From an uncultured Bacteroidales bacterium (GTDB taxonomy: Bacteria > Bacteroidota > Bacteroidia > Bacteroidales > UBA932), in NCBI GenBank assembly GCA_946616385.1, contig CAMOIZ010000014.1, forward strand, positions 1 through 15,313: 15,313 nucleotides of DNA, in the 5' to 3' direction. Positions 1 through 6,656 of this stretch are shown here, piece after piece. The notes under the pieces were generated by a model. The model was not told the DNA's origin. It searched no databases and was given only the letters and a program-made list of their open reading frames with translations. Each line of letters opens with the position of its first letter. The first letter of the stretch is position 1. Made by a program: the position numbers and the translations under genes.

Positions 1-3
1 TAA

Positions 4-2577
4 TTAAAATTGTTGTCCTATAATAAAGTGGAACTGGCTTCCGCCCTTTCGTCCGCTGGCATCAAGGTCGAATCCGTATCCCCAGTCGATGCCGAGCAGA
101 CCCACCATCGGTAAGAAGATGCGCGCACCCACTCCGGCGCTGCGTTTGATCTGGAAAGGATTGAATTTTTGTATCGACGACCAGCAGTTTCCTCCTTCGA
201 GGAATACCAGCGCGAAAATGGTGCTTGAAGGCTGGAGGATCACGGGGTAGCGGAGCTCCACGGTGAACTTGTCGTACACGTTGCCGGCGTAAGCATAGCC
301 GTTGCTGTTGTAGTCTGTGCGTTCCTGAGGAGTCAACGAGTAGTTCTCATAACCGCGCAGAGGGATGATGTCGGAGCCGTAGGTACTGTATCCCGACATT
401 CCGTCACCGCCTACGAGGAATCCTTCGAAAGGAGAATAGCCCCATCTCTTGTTATAATAGCCGAGATAACCGAACTGGGCCCTTGTCATCAGCACGAGGT
501 CGCCCACGAGCTTGGTGTAACTTGCCGCGGAGAACTTCCACTTGTTGTATTCTATCCAGCGGAAGCGGTGGTCGGAATTCCAGGTGCTGTAGTCTATATC
601 TTTCCAGCTGTCGACCTTCACCTTGTTGCCGGCGGCATCGTAGGTATGCTTGCGGAACAGCGAATAAGGAGGAGTCAGCTGGACGCTGAACGATATGTCG
701 GATCCCATACGGGGATATATCTGCTGGTCGGTGGAGTTACGGGTGAGATTCAGCGAGTAGCTCAGGTTGTGCGACAGGCCGTCGTCGAAGAAGAAGTATC
801 CCGAATACCAGTTGGTGAGTCTGTAGGTCTGCCAGCTGAGGCCGTTGTAGAGCACGAAATAGTTGTCCGGCCATTTGAGGCGGTTACCCAGCGACGCCGC
901 GAATCCGAAAATCTCCAGCATACGGTCGTGGGTGAGATTGAAGTAGGTCGAGTTCGTCTGCCGCGTATAGTATGCCGACAGGTTGAGCGAAGTAGGCTTC
1001 TTGCCGAACAGCCATGGCTCGGTGAAGCTGGCGGAAAGGGCCGTGTAGTAGCTTCCGTTGGTCTGGAAACGGAACGACAGGTTCTGGGCGTCACCCAGGG
1101 GAACCGGCCGCCAGGCGCCCTTGTCGAACATGCGGTGGGTAGAGAAGTTGTTGAACGATACGCCGGCCGTAGCCACGAAGGTGCGTCCGCCCCAACCGCC
1201 GGAAAGTTCCAGCTGGCTGGAAGGCTTCTCCGTCACATTATAAATAAGGTCAACCGTATTGTTCGTCTGGTTGGGCACCATGGAATAGCCGTCGGAGCTC
1301 ATGATGGACTCGGGATCGAACTGGCCCATGGACGCGATTTCCCTGATGGAACGCTCGAAATCGCTCTGGCTGAAAAGATAGCCCGGGCGGGTGAAGAGCT
1401 CGCGGCGCACCACCTTCTCGCTGGTAAGGTCGTTTCCGTTGATGATGATGTTGTTCAGCGTGGCCTGCTTGCCCTCCGAAATCCTCATTTCCACGTCCAC
1501 GGAATCGTTCTGGATGTTGGTTTCCACCGGAGTGATGTTGAAGAAGAGGTAGCCGTTGTCGCGGTACATCTTGGAAATGTCACGTTCACCCTGCTTTCCT
1601 CCTCCGTTGAGACGTTTCTCCATGGTCACTATGTCGTAGACGTCACCCTTTTTTATGGCGAGCACGTCGTTCAGCTGGTTGGAATGATATATGGAGTTGC
1701 CGGTCCAGGTGATGTTGCGGAAATAGTACTTGTCGCCCTCGTCGATCGTGATGTCGATTCCCAGTCGTCCGGGTTCAATGGTGTAGATGGAGTCTTTCAC
1801 GATGCGGGCATCGCGGAATCCGGCCTCGTTGAACGCGCTGATGAGGGTCTTCTTGTCGTTGGGATATTCCTTGGGATCGAATTTCTTTGTGTGAAAGAAG
1901 TTGTAGAACTTGCGGGACTTGGTTTTCTTCATACTGCGGGCAAGTTTGTACTCCTTGAGGTGTTCGTTGCCTATGAAGTTGATATCCTGCACCTTGACCT
2001 TGATGCCGCGGTCCACTGCGAAATTCACCCTGATGGCCTTGCGGATGATGGTGTCCTTCTCGACTTCCGCCTTCACCTTGCAGTCCAGGAAGCCTTTCTC
2101 GGCATAGTATTTCTTGATGATGTCCGAAGATGTCTTCTCGACGTAGTCGGAAAATTCGCCTCCGCGACGGAGGTTGAGCCTCTCCATGAGATCCTTCTTC
2201 TCGCCGGACTTGACCCCGGAGAAGGACCAGCGCGAAACCCTGGGACGCTCGATTATGACAATCTTGAGGAATGCGGAGTCGCGGTCGGCGCTCAGGTGGT
2301 CGATTTCCATCGACACGTCCTCGAAGTAGCGCTGAAGCCACAGACGCCTCACTATGCCGGACATCTCGTCGCTCGGGACGGTAATTTCCATCCCTTTCTC
2401 GAGGCCGGTCAGCTGTATTATCTGATTCTCGCTGAAATAGTTGTTGCCTTCGACACTGATCCCTCCCACCTTGTATTTCGCGGGGTGCGCATAGTCCACC
2501 TCCACTCCCCCTTCCTGGGCATACGACGCAACTGCCGCAAACAGCAGAGCCGAAATGGCAAGTATCTTTCTTATCAT
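4..2577 (-). CDS. bamA: BamA, outer membrane protein assembly factor (Omp85 family)
   Basis: Central outer-membrane subunit of the BAM complex, which folds and inserts beta-barrel proteins. The 857-residue protein begins with a signal peptide (K4, hydrophobic core 5-17, likely cleavage after SYA20 before Q21). Periplasmic POTRA repeats follow from about residue 35 to 440, recognisable by repeated 'I.V.GN..' openings (GISVEGNNYF, DINFIGNEHL, NITWTGNSIY, NIIINGNDLT). A C-terminal barrel then carries the Omp85 signature 'LRGYE' near residue 740 and ends in phenylalanine (IIGQQF), the usual beta-signal of a barrel protein. Length fits the Bacteroidota family. It is the last gene of the nadK-uppS-bamA run, 6 bases after uppS, with no promoter-like element in between, so it is probably co-transcribed. 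BamD lies elsewhere in the window (10392-11183). Only three bases follow the stop codon, so the downstream neighbour is not visible. Confidence 0.97.
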   Translation of the reverse strand: MIRKILAISALLFAAVASYAQEGGVEVDYAHPAKYKVGGISVEGNNYFSENQIIQLTGLEKGMEITVPSDEMSGIVRRLWLQRYFEDVSMEIDHLSADRDSAFLKIVIIERPRVSRWSFSGVKSGEKKDLMERLNLRRGGEFSDYVEKTSSDIIKKYYAEKGFLDCKVKAEVEKDTIIRKAIRVNFAVDRGIKVKVQDINFIGNEHLKEYKLARSMKKTKSRKFYNFFHTKKFDPKEYPNDKKTLISAFNEAGFRDARIVKDSIYTIEPGRLGIDITIDEGDKYYFRNITWTGNSIYHSNQLNDVLAIKKGDVYDIVTMEKRLNGGGKQGERDISKMYRDNGYLFFNITPVETNIQNDSVDVEMRISEGKQATLNNIIINGNDLTSEKVVRRELFTRPGYLFSQSDFERSIREIASMGQFDPESIMSSDGYSMVPNQTNNTVDLIYNVTEKPSSQLELSGGWGGRTFVATAGVSFNNFSTHRMFDKGAWRPVPLGDAQNLSFRFQTNGSYYTALSASFTEPWLFGKKPTSLNLSAYYTRQTNSTYFNLTHDRMLEIFGFAASLGNRLKWPDNYFVLYNGLSWQTYRLTNWYSGYFFFDDGLSHNLSYSLNLTRNSTDQQIYPRMGSDISFSVQLTPPYSLFRKHTYDAAGNKVKVDSWKDIDYSTWNSDHRFRWIEYNKWKFSAASYTKLVGDLVLMTRAQFGYLGYYNKRWGYSPFEGFLVGGDGMSGYSTYGSDIIPLRGYENYSLTPQERTDYNSNGYAYAGNVYDKFTVELRYPVILQPSSTIFALVFLEGGNCWSSIQKFNPFQIKRSAGVGARIFLPMVGLLGIDWGYGFDLDASGRKGGSQFHFIIGQQF

Positions 2578-2583
2578 CTTTTC

Positions 2584-3264
2584 TTATTTGACTTTTCCAT
2601 AACGCCTGTCCCTGGAGGCAAATTCCTGAAGGGCGGCCAGGAGGCTATCCTTTCTAAAATCAGGCCAAAGTGTGTCGGTAAACACAAATTCACTGTATGC
2701 AGCCTGCCAGAGAAGGTAATTGCTGATGCGTTTTTCGCCGGAGGTGCGGATGATGAGGTCCGGGTCCGGGAATCCAGCGGTAACCAGATAAGGTTCTATG
2801 CTTGAACCTCCTTCGGCAGCCATGCGGTCCGCCGCCTGCTGGATGTCCCACTTTCCGCTGTAACTCACGAACACTATCATGGTGAGGCCGGTATTGCCCG
2901 ACGTGGCATCTTCCAATTGCTTCACCGCATCGTTCAGCATAGGGTCCAGGCGGGCACGGTGTCCCAGCACGACGAAACGCACGTTGTTGCGCATCATGGT
3001 TTCGTACTCGGCCGACACGGCCTTGAACATCAGCTTCATGAGCGCGTTCACCTCTTCTTCGGGACGGCCCCAGTTCTCTTCCGAAAATGCGAAGAGAGAG
3101 AGATAAGGTATCCCCCACTGTGCGCACGCCTCCGTGATCACACGTACGCTCTCGATGCCTTCGGCGTGACCGAAGACTCGCTCTTTGCCTCTCTCCTTGG
3201 CCCAGCGGCCGTTTCCGTCCATTATGATGGATATGTGTCGGGGTAGTTTTTCCGGAAGCTGCAT
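2584..3264 (-). CDS. uppS: Isoprenyl transferase, undecaprenyl diphosphate synthase type (cis-prenyltransferase)
   Basis: Cytoplasmic cis-prenyltransferase that condenses isopentenyl diphosphate units onto farnesyl diphosphate to make the C55 carrier lipid for peptidoglycan and surface glycans. The family signature IIMDGNGRWA starts at residue 13 with catalytic Asp16; SLFAFSEENW (57-65) and DLIIRTSGEKRISNYLLWQ (169-187) with Arg173 and Glu177 complete the active site. The motif usually read as NYGGR is SYSGK at 134-138, a variant I associate with Bacteroidota. A longer frame opens at 3342, but that would overlap nadK by 77 bases and adds residues unlike the family. The ATG at 3264 lies one base after the nadK stop and gives 226 residues, a normal family N terminus (MQLPEKLPRH). 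The protein is shorter than E. coli UppS (about 253), partly because the loop before the RTSGE motif is reduced. Confidence 0.95.
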   Translation of the reverse strand: MQLPEKLPRHISIIMDGNGRWAKERGKERVFGHAEGIESVRVITEACAQWGIPYLSLFAFSEENWGRPEEEVNALMKLMFKAVSAEYETMMRNNVRFVVLGHRARLDPMLNDAVKQLEDATSGNTGLTMIVFVSYSGKWDIQQAADRMAAEGGSSIEPYLVTAGFPDPDLIIRTSGEKRISNYLLWQAAYSEFVFTDTLWPDFRKDSLLAALQEFASRDRRYGKVK

Positions 3265-3265
3265 A

Positions 3266-4084
3266 TCAGTCTTTTGTATTTCTAACGTCCTGCCCCCAGA
3301 AGAAACGGCTCTCGAGGGCTCCGATAAAATTCGATTTTCCAAGGCTCACCCGCTTGAGGGCGAATGGCGCCGCCGACACTTTCACCACGGCTCCGCACGG
3401 AATGGTGTAGCTGCGGTTGTCGAGGGTGAGTATCATGTTGCCGCTGCGGGAACGCCCGCAAAGCTCGACCGACACGTCCCTGGGGACTACGAGCGGCCTC
3501 AGATTAAGGTTATGGGGTGCAACGGGAGTAATCAGGCGCACAGGGGCGTCCGGCAGGCAGATGGGCCCTCCGGCGCTGAGACTGTAGGCGGTGGAACCCG
3601 CACTGGTTGCAACCAGCAGACCGTCGGCCCAGTATGTGGGGAGAGGATTCCCCGCAATGGTGACGTCTATTCCCAACATGGCGGCGTTGTCGCGGTGAAG
3701 CCCCAGTTCATTCACGGCGTAAGGCCAGAAATTCTCCGAGGGAGCGTCGTCGCAGTCCAGCTTGAGGACGTCGAGCTCTTCTATGCACCACTTTCCGGAA
3801 ATGATGGCCTCGGCCGCGTCGGCAGGGGTGTTTCCGGCAAGGAAACCCATACGTCCGAAATTGACGCCGAGAATCGGGAGCCCGGCCTCGGATACACGGT
3901 GGGCGGCACTGAGGAAAGTGCCGTCGCCTCCGAGACTCAAGACGAAACTTGTTTCCGGCTGCACGCAGGCGCTGCAATGTATTTCATAAAGAACTATACC
4001 GGCCGCACGAAGCTGCGACAGCAATCCCTCTACACGTTCATCGCCCTTGAGAGACTCGTTCTTTATGTAATAACCTATTTTCAT
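3266..4084 (-). CDS. nadK: NAD kinase
   Basis: Phosphorylates NAD to NADP using ATP (or polyphosphate) in the cytoplasm. The 272-residue protein has the GGDGT motif at 52-56 with the catalytic Asp54, the NE pair at 125-126, and the long DGLLVATSAGSTAYSLSAGG block at 154-173 that binds NAD and builds the active site, followed by APHNLNLRPLVV. These are the standard landmarks of the family and length is normal. It is the first gene of the nadK-uppS-bamA operon; its ATG follows a TAnnTTTG -7 element by only 9 bases, so the mRNA leader is predicted to be a few nucleotides. It diverges from pdxJ, an arrangement I recall as common in Bacteroidales. Confidence 0.97.
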   Translation of the reverse strand: MKIGYYIKNESLKGDERVEGLLSQLRAAGIVLYEIHCSACVQPETSFVLSLGGDGTFLSAAHRVSEAGLPILGVNFGRMGFLAGNTPADAAEAIISGKWCIEELDVLKLDCDDAPSENFWPYAVNELGLHRDNAAMLGIDVTIAGNPLPTYWADGLLVATSAGSTAYSLSAGGPICLPDAPVRLITPVAPHNLNLRPLVVPRDVSVELCGRSRSGNMILTLDNRSYTIPCGAVVKVSAAPFALKRVSLGKSNFIGALESRFFWGQDVRNTKD

Positions 4085-4093
4085 TCAAGACTA

Positions 4094-4101
4094 CAAATTT
4101 A
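4094..4101 (-). promoter_or_regulatory. Bacteroidota -7 promoter element for nadK-uppS-bamA
   Basis: Read on the minus strand this is TAAATTTG, a full match to the Bacteroidota -7 consensus TAnnTTTG. It ends 9 bases before the nadK ATG, so transcription should begin about 4 to 6 bases ahead of the start codon. No clear TTTG at -33 is visible. Inferred from consensus and position only. Confidence 0.6.
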
Positions 4102-4132
4102 ACATTTATTTACGATTTTCAGCCGTTTTTGC

Positions 4133-4140
4133 TACTTTTG
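4133..4140 (+). promoter_or_regulatory. Bacteroidota -7 promoter element for pdxJ
   Basis: TACTTTTG matches TAnnTTTG and is preceded directly by TTTTTGC (4126-4132). It ends 7 bases before the pdxJ ATG, so the leader should be about 2 to 4 nucleotides. It faces away from the nadK element; 31 bases separate the two -7 boxes. Confidence 0.6.
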
Positions 4141-4147
4141 TAACACA

Positions 4148-4861
4148 ATGACAAAATTGAGTGTAAATATCAACAAGATAGCCACCCTCCGCAATGCGAG
4201 GGGCGGCAACATGCCCGATGTGACGCTCGCTGCCCTGAAGTGCGAAGAATTTGGCGCCCAGGGCATTACCGTCCATCCCAGGCCCGATGAAAGGCATATC
4301 CGCTACAGCGATGTGCGCGCAATCCGTCCGCTGCTCAGCACGGAATTCAACATTGAGGGAAACCCTACCCCGCAGTCGTTCCGCGACCTCGTGATGGAAG
4401 TGGTTCCCGACCAGGTCACCCTGGTTCCGGACGCCCATGACGCCATCACTTCGAATGCCGGCTGGGACACCGTCGCGAACAAGGAATTCCTGTCCGGACT
4501 TTGCAGCCTCTTCCATACTAAAGGCATCAGAGTGTCCATTTTCATAGATCCCAAGCCCGAGATGGCGGTAGCCGCCAAAGCCTGCGGGGCCGACAGAGTG
4601 GAACTCTACACCGAGGCCTACGCAGCCCGCTACTCCGACGGCCGCGAGGAGGCGATAGCCCCCTATCTGCGCACGGCTGAAGCAGCCCGTGAGGCCGGCC
4701 TGGGGCTGAATGCCGGGCATGATCTCAACCTCGACAATCTCGCTTATTTCATCCGCACCATACCATGGACAGACGAAGTATCGATAGGGCATGCCCTCAT
4801 ATGCGATGCCATATACATGGGTTTGGAACGCACTATTAAGGAGTACTTGGCACGGATTTAG
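4148..4861 (+). CDS. pdxJ: Pyridoxine 5'-phosphate synthase
   Basis: Last step of DXP-dependent vitamin B6 synthesis: condenses 3-amino-1-hydroxyacetone phosphate (3-amino-2-oxopropyl phosphate) with 1-deoxy-D-xylulose 5-phosphate to give pyridoxine 5'-phosphate. The 237-residue TIM-barrel protein starts with LSVNINKIATLRNARGG, carries TVHPRPDERHI at 41-51 (His43) and Glu70, and has AGHDLNLDN near 189-197 (His191); these match the catalytic histidines and glutamate known in E. coli PdxJ, with near-identical spacing. The ATG at 4148 gives the family N terminus and sits just behind a -7 promoter element. The gene is divergent from nadK and followed after 51 bases by an OmpH-like gene that has its own promoter, so it may be monocistronic or read through into the next unit; no terminator hairpin is visible. 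Confidence 0.97.
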   Translation: MTKLSVNINKIATLRNARGGNMPDVTLAALKCEEFGAQGITVHPRPDERHIRYSDVRAIRPLLSTEFNIEGNPTPQSFRDLVMEVVPDQVTLVPDAHDAITSNAGWDTVANKEFLSGLCSLFHTKGIRVSIFIDPKPEMAVAAKACGADRVELYTEAYAARYSDGREEAIAPYLRTAEAAREAGLGLNAGHDLNLDNLAYFIRTIPWTDEVSIGHALICDAIYMGLERTIKEYLARI

Positions 4862-4873
4862 AATATTTTTGCC

Positions 4874-4881
4874 TATCTTTG
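4874..4881 (+). promoter_or_regulatory. Bacteroidota -7 promoter element for the ompH-like operon
   Basis: TATCTTTG is a full TAnnTTTG match, preceded by TTTTTGCC (4866-4873). It lies in the 51-base gap after pdxJ and ends 31 bases before the ATG of the OmpH-like gene, giving a leader of about 26 nucleotides, the longest predicted in this window. A TTG at 4847-4849 is too far upstream (24-base spacer) to be a confident -33 box. Confidence 0.6.
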
Positions 4882-4912
4882 TAGGCTTAGTGCACAGAAT
4901 ACAATTAAACAA

Positions 4913-5533
4913 ATGAATATGAAAAAAATTGCTCTCATCCTCAGCGCCGCCCTTTTCAGCCTGGCGCTCGCATCTTGCAACAACGGCACAAACACAGCCG
5001 GCACCTCCGCAGAAAGCAGTGAAAGCGAAAACGGACCCGCCGCAGGCGCCATTGTTTATTTCAACCTTGATCGCGTTCTCGAAGAATACGATATGGCAAA
5101 CGACCTCCGTTCCGTCGTGGAGACCAAGGTAAACAGCATCCAGCAGGAAATCAACCGCCGCGGATCCAAGCTTGAGAAAGACGTGAAGGCTTTCCAGGAC
5201 AAGATCGACAAGGGCCTTCTCACCCGCAGCGTGGCTGAGGTTCAGGGCCAGAAGCTTCAGGAGCAGCAGAACAGCTTCCAGCAGTATGCAGCCCAGAAGC
5301 AGCAGGAGATGGCAGAAGAGCAGCAGGTCATGCTCAACCAGATCGCCGATGCAATCAAGACCTGGCTCGACGAATTCAACGCAGAGAAGAAGTACGCTCT
5401 CATTATCAGCACCCAGGGTGCAGTCCTTCCCGCTCCCATCGCTACCGGAGATCCTGAGCTCGACATCACCGACGAGATTCTCGAAGGCCTGAACGCAGCA
5501 TACGTCAAGACCAAGGCCAAGGAGACCAAGTAA
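4913..5533 (+). CDS. OmpH/Skp-family periplasmic chaperone-like lipoprotein
   Basis: Probably a membrane-anchored relative of Skp (OmpH), the periplasmic chaperone that holds unfolded outer membrane proteins. The 206-residue protein has a lipoprotein signal with lipobox LASC (Cys22), a Ser/Glu/Gly-rich tether to about residue 44, then the OmpH opening 'IVYFNLDRVLEEYDMANDLRSVVETK' and a long Gln/Glu/Lys-rich coiled coil (about 65-150), ending in a conserved-looking 'YALIISTQGAVLPAP...DITDEILEGLNAAY' tail that forms the Skp body. Residues after the cysteine (NNG) do not resemble the acidic surface-export signal of Bacteroidota lipoproteins, so a periplasm-facing location is inferred. ATG at 4913 and ATG at 4919 both give a working signal peptide; the first is listed. 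One base separates it from the glycosyltransferase start, so the two are surely co-transcribed. The family also occurs downstream of bamA in many relatives. Confidence 0.85.
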   Translation: MNMKKIALILSAALFSLALASCNNGTNTAGTSAESSESENGPAAGAIVYFNLDRVLEEYDMANDLRSVVETKVNSIQQEINRRGSKLEKDVKAFQDKIDKGLLTRSVAEVQGQKLQEQQNSFQQYAAQKQQEMAEEQQVMLNQIADAIKTWLDEFNAEKKYALIISTQGAVLPAPIATGDPELDITDEILEGLNAAYVKTKAKETK

Positions 5534-5534
5534 T

Positions 5535-6656
5535 TTGAAAACTGCCATCCTGTCCGCGTTCCACCCCTTCAGAGGAGGTATCGCCCAGTTCAATGGAAAC
5601 CTCTATCTCGAACTGGGAAAGCGGGCGGATGTCAAGGCATACAACTATTCCCGGCAATATCCGGGATTTCTCTTCCCCGGCAAGACCCAGTACGTCTCGG
5701 CCGGGGATGATTCTTTCCCGATCGAAGCGGAAGCCGTGCTCGATACCGCCAATCCCCTGAATTGGCCTCGGGCGGCGCGCAAGATACGCAAATGGGGGCC
5801 CGACCTGTTGCTGATGCGCTACGTCATGCCCTATTTCGCACCGTCACTCGGGAGCGTAGCACGCTCTCTGAAAGGCACTTGCAAGGTTGTGGCGATAGCC
5901 GACAACATCATTCCGCACGAAAGGCACATCATCGACAAGCCTTTCACCAAATACTTCCTTTCCGGGCTGGACGGATGCGTCACCCTATGCGATGCAGTAG
6001 CAGAAGACCTGCGCAGATGGGCTCCGGATCTTCCGTCCAAGGTTATTTTCCATCCTCTGTATTCCCACTTCGGGGATAAACTGCCCCGCGAGAAGGCCGA
6101 GCGCATGCTTGGGCTCAAACCCGGCATGAAGAATCTGCTCTTTTTCGGCCTTATCCGCGAATACAAGGGGCTGGACATCCTCCTGAAGGCTTTTGAAACC
6201 CTTCCGGACGATTACCAGCTGATAATCGCCGGAGAGTGTTACGGACCTTTCGACAAATATCAGGAGGTCATCGATGCTTCTGCCGCGAAAGAAAGGATAC
6301 ATGTGTTCCGTCATTATATCGACGATGCCGACGTAAAGAACTATTTTTCGGCGGCGGACCTCACTGTCCTTCCCTACCGCAGCGCAACCCAGAGCGGAGT
6401 GAGTTCCGCGTCCTACCACTTCGAGGTGCCGATGGTGGTGACCGCCGTGGGAGGGCTCAAGGAGACTATCGGCGATACGGGCACGGGTCTTGTTGCAGAG
6501 AGCGTGGATGCGGACGCCGTCGCCGGCAAGATCCTGAGTTATTTCTCCGATCCTGCGGTGAGGGAGTCGTGCATCGGGAACATTCGCCGCGAGCGTGAAC
6601 GATTGTCGTGGAGCAGGTTCTCGGAAGAATTGATTAAATTTGCAGACGAGTTATGA
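5535..6656 (+). CDS. Glycosyltransferase, GT4-like (GT-B fold)
   Basis: Likely transfers a sugar from a nucleotide-sugar donor in the synthesis of a surface glycan or glycolipid; acceptor and donor cannot be told from sequence. The 373-residue protein has a GT-B layout: an N-terminal half opening 'KTAILSAFHPFRGGIAQFNGNLYLEL' with the glycine-rich loop, and a C-terminal donor-binding half from about residue 195 with LLFFGLIREYKGLDILLKAF, 'YQLIIAGECYGP', 'AADLTVLPYRSATQSGVSSASYHFEVPMVVTAVGGLKE' and 'GTGLVAES', which match the GT4 pattern. It begins with TTG at 5535, one base after the upstream stop; no in-frame ATG lies nearby and the TTG-encoded residue immediately precedes the conserved N terminus. 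Its stop overlaps the next gene by 4 bases (ATGA). Finding it between an OmpH-like chaperone and a LysM protein suggests an envelope role. Confidence 0.88.
   Translation: MKTAILSAFHPFRGGIAQFNGNLYLELGKRADVKAYNYSRQYPGFLFPGKTQYVSAGDDSFPIEAEAVLDTANPLNWPRAARKIRKWGPDLLLMRYVMPYFAPSLGSVARSLKGTCKVVAIADNIIPHERHIIDKPFTKYFLSGLDGCVTLCDAVAEDLRRWAPDLPSKVIFHPLYSHFGDKLPREKAERMLGLKPGMKNLLFFGLIREYKGLDILLKAFETLPDDYQLIIAGECYGPFDKYQEVIDASAAKERIHVFRHYIDDADVKNYFSAADLTVLPYRSATQSGVSSASYHFEVPMVVTAVGGLKETIGDTGTGLVAESVDADAVAGKILSYFSDPAVRESCIGNIRRERERLSWSRFSEELIKFADEL
6635..6642 (+). promoter_or_regulatory. Possible internal -7 promoter element for the LysM/PBP gene
   Basis: TAAATTTG, identical to the element in front of nadK, lies inside the last codons of the glycosyltransferase and ends 10 bases before the ATG of the LysM protein. 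Spacing to the start codon equals that seen at other promoters here. It could be chance within coding sequence; no -33 box is evident. Confidence 0.35.

Noticed and set aside
568..2805. A 745-codon open frame on the plus strand opposite bamA and the end of uppS
   Set aside because: It is an antisense shadow: bamA on the other strand has a signal peptide, POTRA repeats, a barrel and the RGY motif, while the plus-strand translation shows no recognisable domain and runs across the bamA/uppS junction.
3265..3342. N-terminal extension of uppS to 3342
   Set aside because: It overlaps nadK by 77 bases and adds residues not found in the family; the ATG at 3264 is one base after the nadK stop.
4106..5593. 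A 495-codon open frame on the minus strand opposite pdxJ and the OmpH-like gene
   Set aside because: It crosses two clear plus-strand genes and the promoter gap between them, and its Cys/Leu/Val-rich product matches nothing. Shadow of codon bias.
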